A DNA stretch of 46,897 nucleotides from an uncultured Lachnospiraceae bacterium. Its GTDB lineage: Bacteria > Bacillota > Clostridia > Lachnospirales > Lachnospiraceae. The notes beneath the pieces are model-generated. The model did no database searches and was not told the DNA's origin. It was given only the letters and a program-made list of their open reading frames with translations. Position numbers and translations under genes: made by a program. Position 1 is the stretch's first letter. Each line of letters opens with the position of its first letter. Location: NCBI GenBank assembly GCA_946407725.1, contig CAMJPM010000012.1, forward strand, positions 1 through 46,897. The letters run 5' to 3'. This document shows, in pieces, positions 41,421 to 46,897 of this stretch.

Positions 41421-43116
41421 AATATTTAAGAATAAAAGAATACTTTTTATATGCAGGGAGACCTACGGTAAGCCCCTGTGGTTTCTGGCGCGGGATCTAA
41501 TGGAGGACAATGAGGTGGCAGCCTTTTATATCATGTCCTCCGAAAGCCGTTTCAACAAATGCTATTATAACGAGCACACCATCTTTGAGTTCAGGGAGCA
41601 TCTCCCGGAATGCAAACTCTATGATGTGAGCGATATCTGCGATGAATTCGTGGAGGGCATGGAAGCCTTCAGAAAAAAAGCGGGGATCGCTCCGGACGGC
41701 TACAGGTCCCACACACTTTTCGGCAGGGGAAAGGGCTTAAAGGACAGGCCGGTGAATAAGGGTGTCAAAGGCCCCGCTGACCCGGATTTTCTCGATATGA
41801 TCGAAAAAGAGTACAGCCACTTTAAGACTCCGGGGATGCAGCTCATGAGCTCCCAGGAAAACACCAGGCACTATCACTACCGGGATTACTGGGCCATAAC
41901 CAGCGACGAGGAAAACACCTACTGGCTGGAATTAAATTACAAAAAGATCTTCCGGGTGCTGGATGACTTTAAGCCGGATGTGATCCTGGATATGGATAAT
42001 GCGGAGCTGCAGCGCACAATACTCTGCGAGGTGGCATGGAAGAGAAAGATCCCCTATATGACCATAGAGTACGGGAAATACGGGTACTGGAAATATCCTT
42101 CTTTCCAGAATGCTTTTGATATCGATCCCTATTTTGAGAGGATCTACAGGGAGAAGCTCTCCCTGAATGATGAGGAGATGCCGGAATCCATAGCCTATAT
42201 AAAGGAATTCCGGGAAAAAAATGACATCATGAATCCGGAATTCGCAGGCTCCGTTACTGTGCAGTATGAGAGGGACAGCCTTATCTGGATCCTACGGGTC
42301 ATGCGGGGAAAGTGGAACTACTTCTTCGATCAGGACTACAGGGCGAAAAACCTTCCGGTGAAAAAAAGGAGCACCATGCTCTATGCCAGAACCTGGCCCT
42401 ATCTAAAGCATTATTATGACGCCATGATGAGAAAGAGGAAATTCCTGGTGCCAAACAGTCTCTTTGAAGATCCGGTGGAGGGTGAAACCTATGTCTATAT
42501 GCCACTGCATCTTATCCCGGAGTCCTCGGTATTTGTCAAGGCTTCATTCTATGTGGATGAATTAAATCTCATAGAGCAGGTGAGTAAGGCCCTGCCCCCG
42601 GGATGGAAGCTCTACGTAAAGGAGCATCAGTCCATGCTGGGAGAGAGGGATCCGGAGTTTTACAAAAAGGCCGGGGAGATCGCCAATGTGCGTGTGGTAC
42701 AGGTCAATTACTATAAAGACCCCAAGCCCTGGATACTCAAAGCCAAAGGGGTGGTCACCATCACCGGCACCGCAGCCTATGAGGCCGCACTTCTGGGAAA
42801 ACGCTCTATAGTCTTCGGGAAAACCCCCTACTCACTTATTGAGGGCATAAAGGTCATCACCTCCTTTGATGAGCTGGAGCGTGAGATCAGGAATTTCGGC
42901 AGCGTTGACAGCCTTCACTCCGCTGCAGCCTATCTGGAGGCCGTGAAGGAAGCGGGCACAGAGGTAAAGATCTTTGAACTGATGGACGGCGCGGAGGAGA
43001 TCTTCTCAGGGCGCAGGAAAGAGGATCAGGCATTTCGTGACATGCTCCGGGAGCTTCTTAAGTTTTATGAAAAGGGATATGAGAGGTGGATCAAAGGGAA
43101 AGTGCGGGAGCTATGA
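41404..43116 (+). CDS. Capsule polysaccharide biosynthesis (Capsule_synth-like) glycosyltransferase
   Basis: 570 residues. The C-terminal half has YVYMPLHLIPESSV, WKLYVKEHQSMLGERD, AKGVVTITGTAAYEAALLGK and FGKTPYSLIEGI, the GT-B pattern of Capsule_synth (KpsC/KpsS-like) proteins. The N-terminal half is a less conserved helix-rich domain with CRETYGKPLWFLARDLM. KpsC/KpsS-type enzymes add Kdo to a lipid acceptor, but other members transfer other sugars, and no Kdo pathway gene is seen here. The stop is followed by the 22-bp-period array before neuB. Confidence 0.82.
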   Translation: MALSSEIFKNKRILFICRETYGKPLWFLARDLMEDNEVAAFYIMSSESRFNKCYYNEHTIFEFREHLPECKLYDVSDICDEFVEGMEAFRKKAGIAPDGYRSHTLFGRGKGLKDRPVNKGVKGPADPDFLDMIEKEYSHFKTPGMQLMSSQENTRHYHYRDYWAITSDEENTYWLELNYKKIFRVLDDFKPDVILDMDNAELQRTILCEVAWKRKIPYMTIEYGKYGYWKYPSFQNAFDIDPYFERIYREKLSLNDEEMPESIAYIKEFREKNDIMNPEFAGSVTVQYERDSLIWILRVMRGKWNYFFDQDYRAKNLPVKKRSTMLYARTWPYLKHYYDAMMRKRKFLVPNSLFEDPVEGETYVYMPLHLIPESSVFVKASFYVDELNLIEQVSKALPPGWKLYVKEHQSMLGERDPEFYKKAGEIANVRVVQVNYYKDPKPWILKAKGVVTITGTAAYEAALLGKRSIVFGKTPYSLIEGIKVITSFDELEREIRNFGSVDSLHSAAAYLEAVKEAGTEVKIFELMDGAEEIFSGRRKEDQAFRDMLRELLKFYEKGYERWIKGKVREL

Positions 43117-43129
43117 AAGCTGTCAATTG

Positions 43130-43341
43130 GGTTTACATAAAACAAAGTATTGCGATTTACATAAAATTTGAGTATGGTTTACATAAACCGTAGAAGTGGT
43201 TTACATAAACTGACGATAAGGCTTGTATTAAAAAATATTGTGGTTTACAATAATCGTGAATGTGGTTTACATAAATCAGATATATGGTTTACATAAACCG
43301 GAGGATGGGTTTACATAAATTGAAGATGAGGTTTGCATAAA
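43130..43341 (+). repeat. Ten-copy, 22-bp-period array of GGTTTACATAAA upstream of neuB
   Basis: Copies start at 43130, 43154, 43176, 43198, 43220 (degenerate), 43242, 43264, 43286, 43308 and 43330. After the first interval of 24 every step is exactly 22 bp. The 12-bp core is conserved in six copies and nearly so in three, while the 10-bp spacers share no sequence. A 22-bp step is about two helical turns and is not a multiple of three, so the array is not organised as coding sequence. It ends 6 bp before the AGGAGG ribosome site of neuB. Confidence 0.95.
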
Positions 43342-43357
43342 ATCAGAAGGAGGCAGT

Positions 43358-44431
43358 ATGGGAAAGAGCGTTATTAAGGAAAGACTTGCGGAAAATAAAT
43401 TTACCCTTGTGGGGGAGATCGGCGTCAACTATTACGATATTGCCGCCAAAATGGGAACAACCCCACTGGAAGCCGCCTGTCTCATGATCGACAAGGCGGC
43501 ACAGGCGGGGATCCACGCCGTGAAATTCCAGAGCTATAAAGCGGGGACACTGGCCAGCAAGGACAGTCCGGCATACTGGGACAGGAGCGAAGAGCCAACG
43601 GGGAGCCAGTATGAGCTCTTTCAGAAATTCGATGCCTTCGGGGAAAAGGAGTACCGGGAGCTTTACGAACACGCGGAAAAGTGCGGGATAGAATTCCTGT
43701 CCACGGCCTTTGATACGGAATCCGCCGATTATCTGAATGACATGATGAATGTGTATAAGATATCCTCCTCCGATCTGTCCAATCTGCCCTTTATCGAATA
43801 CCAGGCAAAGAAGGGAAAGCCCATTCTCCTCTCTGTGGGAGCCTCGAATGAGGATGAGATAAGGAAAGCCATAGATACCATAAGGCAGCATAACAGCGAA
43901 AAGATCACATTGCTCCACTGCGTGCTGGAATATCCCACTCCCCTTGATCACGCAAATCTACTCAAGATCGCATCCTTAAAGGAGAAGTTCCCGGACTGCT
44001 ATACCGGGTACTCGGATCACACCAAGCCCACGCCGAATTTCGACGTAATAAAGACGGCCTACAATCTCGGCGCCGTACTGGTTGAAAAGCACTTTACCCT
44101 GGATAAGAAGCTCAAAGGAAATGATCACTATCACGCCATGGATCCCTTTGATGCCATGAAGATCATCTCGGGTATAAATGACATAATCAAAATCCGGGGA
44201 AAAGGGGAGCTCGTGAGCCTTTCCACTGAAAGCGCTGCGAGGCAGAACGCCAGAAGATCCCTGGTGGCCGCAGTGGATATACATGAGGGAACAGTTATCA
44301 CAGAGGATATGCTCACCTGGAAGAGGCCGGGACTTGGCATATCACCCTCGGAAATCCATACGGTTATAGGAAAGACCGCCATCACCCAGATTGCCCAGGA
44401 TACAGTGCTTAAAAGGGATATGCTTGCATGA
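43358..44431 (+). CDS. neuB: NeuB-family sialic-acid-type synthase
   Basis: 357 residues. TIM-barrel domain (about 10-280): FTLVGEIGVNYYDI, AVKFQSYKAGTLA, GIEFLSTAFDTESADYL, YKISSSDLSNLPFI, KPILLSVGASNEDEI and YTGYSDHTKPTPNFD. C-terminal SAF (antifreeze-like) domain: ARRSLVAAVDIHEGTVIT and KRPGLGISPSEIHTVIGKT. The enzyme condenses phosphoenolpyruvate with an N-acetyl-hexosamine to make a nonulosonic acid (sialic, legionaminic or pseudaminic). No NeuC or CMP-transferase (NeuA) is encoded in the window. AGGAGG at 43347-43352 lies 5 bp before the ATG. The upstream spacer is filled with the 22-bp array, which is placed to regulate it. Confidence 0.93.
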   Translation: MGKSVIKERLAENKFTLVGEIGVNYYDIAAKMGTTPLEAACLMIDKAAQAGIHAVKFQSYKAGTLASKDSPAYWDRSEEPTGSQYELFQKFDAFGEKEYRELYEHAEKCGIEFLSTAFDTESADYLNDMMNVYKISSSDLSNLPFIEYQAKKGKPILLSVGASNEDEIRKAIDTIRQHNSEKITLLHCVLEYPTPLDHANLLKIASLKEKFPDCYTGYSDHTKPTPNFDVIKTAYNLGAVLVEKHFTLDKKLKGNDHYHAMDPFDAMKIISGINDIIKIRGKGELVSLSTESAARQNARRSLVAAVDIHEGTVITEDMLTWKRPGLGISPSEIHTVIGKTAITQIAQDTVLKRDMLA

Positions 44432-45876
44432 GTGAGAAAGCCCAGGAGAACAGGAGCGTAGAGACCGGGGACGGACAGAAGGCTGTCCGCTCCGGCTTCT
44501 GGTATGTGATTTCAAATGTGCTCATAAGGGCGGTGGGGATAATCACCGCCCCCATATATACCAGGCTCTTAAATACGGCAGAAACCGGATATGCCAATAA
44601 TTTCAATAATTATGTCAGCATTTTTTCCGTGATAAGCGGCCTCTGTCTTATATACAGCGTGGGACGGGCAAAGCTGGATTTTAAGGAGGATTTTGACGCC
44701 TTTATGTCCTCCATACAGACATTGTCCAGCGGTTTTTCCCTAATAGTGCTTATTCTTGTAATGGTGCTTTTCCCGGAAGGCGGCACTTTTCTGCAGTTTC
44801 CCCGGATCGTGGTCTTCCTGCTCTTTATGTATCTGACGGTTTTTCCCTCTATTGACTATATGCAGTACAAATACCGCTTTGAGTATAAATACAGGGAAAA
44901 TATCGCCATTTCCGTGATCCTTACGGTGACGACGGTTATTCTCACCATTCTGTTATTGCTCTTTATACCGGCGGAAAAAGGTTTCTTAAAGATCCTGGGA
45001 ACAGTGATACCGGGAATGGCTGTGGCAGTCTGGTGTTATGTAAACCTCGCGGCAAAGGGAAGAACCTTTTACAATAAGGAATACTGGCTCTATGCCTTAA
45101 AGATCGGACTTCCCATGATACCCCACGGGCTGGCCCTTATCCTGCTCTCCAGGATAGATGTGTCAATGATATCGGAGATCCACGGTTTTTCCGCTGTGGG
45201 GCTCTATACCTCCGGATATACCATAGGCACCCTTTTAATGTTTGTGACAAATGCGGTGGGACAGGCATGGCTTCCCTGGTTTAATGAGCATCTCTACGAC
45301 AACGATATCGAAGGGATCATGGACAAAAACAGGATAATGATGGCTTGCGGCTGCGTGCTGACCCTCATATTCATAGGGGCAGCGCCTCTGGCGGTAAAGA
45401 TCCTGTTTGCCAGAAGCTACTGGGATTCCATGTGGGTGGTGCCTCCGGTGGCTCTTGGCACCCTTTGCCAGTATTTCTACACAAACTACGTGAATGCGGA
45501 GCTGTTCCACAAGAAAACTTTTCTTATCGCCCTTAATTCCTGTATCGCCGCAGCGGTGAACATCGGACTCAACGCATATTTTATTCCGAAATTCGGCTAT
45601 ATCTCTGCAGCCTATACCACCCTTGCAGGTTATTTTATCCTGATGGTGCTGCACTATATGGCAGTAAGGTTCATATTGAAACTAAGACTCTATCACGACG
45701 GACAGTATTTCCTCATGCTAATGGCCGCCATAGCCTGCGGGATCCTCACGGCGTTCCTCTATCCCCATCCGGTTATCAGATATGCCCTTCTAATCCTCCT
45801 TGCGTTCGTCTCGGTCTTCTTTGGAAGAGAGTACATCCGGCTCATAATTTCCAGAATCCTGAGGGCTAAGTCTTAA
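44428..45876 (+). CDS. Wzx-type oligosaccharide flippase (MATE/MOP superfamily)
   Basis: 482 residues with about 12-14 hydrophobic helices. N-terminal RSGFWYVISNVLIRAVGIIT with APIYTRLLNTAETGYANNFN is typical of Wzx proteins. It should flip the lipid-linked repeat unit across the membrane for the Wzy polymerase at 35649. It overlaps neuB by 4 bp (ATGA). A TTATGTAAAC sequence (45036-45045) encodes CYVN in a predicted membrane helix. It ends the polysaccharide operon visible here. Confidence 0.92.
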   Translation: MSEKAQENRSVETGDGQKAVRSGFWYVISNVLIRAVGIITAPIYTRLLNTAETGYANNFNNYVSIFSVISGLCLIYSVGRAKLDFKEDFDAFMSSIQTLSSGFSLIVLILVMVLFPEGGTFLQFPRIVVFLLFMYLTVFPSIDYMQYKYRFEYKYRENIAISVILTVTTVILTILLLLFIPAEKGFLKILGTVIPGMAVAVWCYVNLAAKGRTFYNKEYWLYALKIGLPMIPHGLALILLSRIDVSMISEIHGFSAVGLYTSGYTIGTLLMFVTNAVGQAWLPWFNEHLYDNDIEGIMDKNRIMMACGCVLTLIFIGAAPLAVKILFARSYWDSMWVVPPVALGTLCQYFYTNYVNAELFHKKTFLIALNSCIAAAVNIGLNAYFIPKFGYISAAYTTLAGYFILMVLHYMAVRFILKLRLYHDGQYFLMLMAAIACGILTAFLYPHPVIRYALLILLAFVSVFFGREYIRLIISRILRAKS

Positions 45877-46186
45877 GATTTGCATTTTTTTCCGATTTTG
45901 AGTAAAATAATATATGTATTAGTGCGCTTATCTCCACTGAAGCGTTTCAATCAGCGATGAAGGGCGGGTAATCAGGCGTGCCCGGAACAAGACCATGATC
46001 GATACTCCTGCTCGTTGGGAAATCTGCGGCGGGTGAGACATGTGACAATGCAGGATACAGAGCGGTGCCGGATCTTCAAAAAAGACCTCCGGGATCGTAG
46101 GGGGAAGTCTGACTGTTTTCAGAGGTTCATGGGGGCTGAACATAATGTGTGAGGAATGGAAAAAGAACTGAAAAAGGAAGGTGAAT
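45877..46186 (+). other. 310-bp spacer before the Uma2 gene
   Basis: Besides the promoter-like sequence at its left end, I see no gene with ribosome site and start, no tRNA and no strong hairpin. Base composition differs from neighbouring operons (mixed, less Lachnospiraceae-like codon texture), so remnants of older genes or repeats are possible. Confidence 0.5.
45880..45908 (+). promoter_or_regulatory. Promoter-like sequence after the flippase gene
   Basis: TTGCAT (45880-45885), 17-bp spacer and TAAAAT (45903-45908). The same two hexamers occur before the toxin-antitoxin genes. A T-run (45885-45891) lies just after the -35, but no stem precedes it, so a terminator is not supported. Confidence 0.4.
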
Positions 46187-46744
46187 ATGGAATTTAAGAA
46201 AGCAGTTGAATATACTGTGGACGATATTATGAATCTTCCTGAGGGAAAAAGGGCTGAGCTTATTGACGGGGTATGGTATGACATGGCCACACCGCTCCGG
46301 GAACATCAGGAGATTGTCAGTGTAGTGAGCACCGAATTATCTAATTATATCCGGAAAAAAGGCGGTAACTGCAGGGTATATCCTGCGCCTTTTGCCGTAT
46401 TCCTGAATAAGGATAACCGGAATTATATCGAGCCTGATGTAACTGTTGTCTGTGATCCGGATAAGCTTGATAAATATGGCTGTAACGGGGCGCCGGATCT
46501 GGTGGTGGAGGTGGTTTCGCCTTCTACTAAAGACAGGGATTACGCCATAAAGCTCTTTAAGTACCGTGATGCAGGGGTTAAAGAATACTGGATCATCAAT
46601 CCTGAAAGAAGGACGATCAATACATATTCATTTTCCGATGAAGCAGAGGAAAGAGTGGAAAAGGCAGACCAGATATCCTTTGATGAAGAACTGACCTCAT
46701 CGTTATATCCCGGCTTTTCCATGGTACTTTCCGAACTGCTGTAG
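46187..46744 (+). CDS. Uma2 family (DUF820) PD-(D/E)XK-like protein
   Basis: 185 residues from ATG 46187, with GGAAGG 5 bp upstream; a GTG at 46181 is in frame but overlaps that site. The family pattern is complete: LPEGKRAELIDGVWYDM, HQEIVSVVSTELSNYI, YIEPDVTVVCD and PDLVVEVVSPSTKDRDYAIK, with YRDAGVKEYWIINPE. The Asp in EPDV and Glu in VEVVSPST form the nuclease-like active site. Uma2 proteins are abundant in cyanobacteria and many Firmicutes; their function is unresolved. It lies outside the polysaccharide operon after a 310-bp spacer. Confidence 0.9.
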   Translation: MEFKKAVEYTVDDIMNLPEGKRAELIDGVWYDMATPLREHQEIVSVVSTELSNYIRKKGGNCRVYPAPFAVFLNKDNRNYIEPDVTVVCDPDKLDKYGCNGAPDLVVEVVSPSTKDRDYAIKLFKYRDAGVKEYWIINPERRTINTYSFSDEAEERVEKADQISFDEELTSSLYPGFSMVLSELL

Positions 46745-46800
46745 GCAAAGCAAGTATGTTCATTGGGGCGTACCTCAGTTTGGGATGAAAGGATAATAAG

Positions 46801-46897
46801 ATGGTTAGTGCAAGGAATGCTGCTAGATATGTTATATCTCTCGATATTAAAAAGGAGTATTTCACAAAAAAACTCATAAAAAAGAATAGACGTGAAT
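46801..46897 (+). CDS. Start of a possible SocA/Panacea-like gene (cut by window end)
   Basis: From ATG 46801 the frame is open to the end and reads MVSARNAARYVISLDIKKE then YFTKKLIKKNRRE. AAAGGAT (46787-46793) lies upstream. The phrases RYVISLD and FTKKLIKKN recall N-termini of SocA/Panacea (DUF4065)-like antitoxin-type proteins, but only 32 residues are visible. Confidence 0.5.
   Translation, partial: MVSARNAARYVISLDIKKEYFTKKLIKKNRRE

Noticed and set aside
43130-43341. CRISPR array
   Set aside because: The repeat core is 12 bp and spacers 10 bp, far below CRISPR sizes. No cas gene is present.

Overview
The window looks like a chromosomal segment of a Firmicutes anaerobe, most likely a Clostridia/Lachnospiraceae-type genome. 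The basis is moderate GC with heavy AGG/AGA and ATA codon use, strong AGGAGG-type ribosome sites, TTG and GTG starts, and Lachnospiraceae-style polysaccharide genes. This assignment is an inference; no 16S or housekeeping gene is present. All genes recognised lie on the + strand.

Region 1 (1-13740) is the baseplate half of a contractile injection system (CIS, a phage-tail-like machine). In order: the C-terminal end of a repeat-bearing protein, a long coiled-coil protein (tape-measure candidate), two paralogous CIS tube/adaptor proteins, a gpD-like hub, a gpV-like spike with a poly-Gly insert, gp25, two baseplate J-like wedge proteins and a gpI-like protein. Sheath and inner tube genes would lie upstream. 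No capsid, terminase, holin, lysin or integrase is visible, so this does not look like a complete prophage.

Region 2 (13741-23588) is an unusual CIS-associated cassette. It starts at a probable promoter and encodes a STAS-domain protein, an FtsE-like ABC ATPase without FtsX, a membrane-anchored GHKL ATPase lacking a recognisable histidine-kinase H-box, a membrane-anchored SH3b protein, a small unknown, the AAA+ ATPase typical of extracellular-type CIS, a 1154-residue unknown protein and a 203-residue unknown. I infer a module coupling the CIS to envelope or signalling state.

Region 3 (23581-45876) is an exopolysaccharide/capsule cluster. It contains a WbpM/CapD-like dehydratase, an initiating sugar transferase, an ATP-grasp protein, a HAD hydrolase, a response regulator with an HD-GYP domain, glycosyltransferases, the CapE-CapF-CapG set for UDP-N-acetyl-L-fucosamine, a Wzy-like polymerase, a WbsX-like protein, a GT2, a CotH-family protein with a lamin-tail domain, a Capsule_synth-like glycosyltransferase, a NeuB-family synthase and a Wzx flippase. 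A RelB/DinJ-YoeB toxin-antitoxin pair bracketed by inverted GGGGACGGTTC-type repeats is inserted in it. The window closes with a Uma2-family protein and the start of a possible SocA/Panacea-like gene.

The strongest unexplained signals are in Region 3. A 10-mer, GTTTACATAA, recurs at a density far above chance. It forms a ten-copy array with a 22-bp period directly upstream of neuB, and a four-copy, 36-bp-period in-frame array inside a glycosyltransferase. Two GT-B glycosyltransferases carry unrelated in-frame repeat arrays at the same structural place, the hinge between their two Rossmann domains. A large inverted repeat sits in frame inside wzy. A separate family of perfect hairpins (GTATCTATTCAGAA stem) recurs in intergenic spacers on both sides of the CIS-associated cassette.
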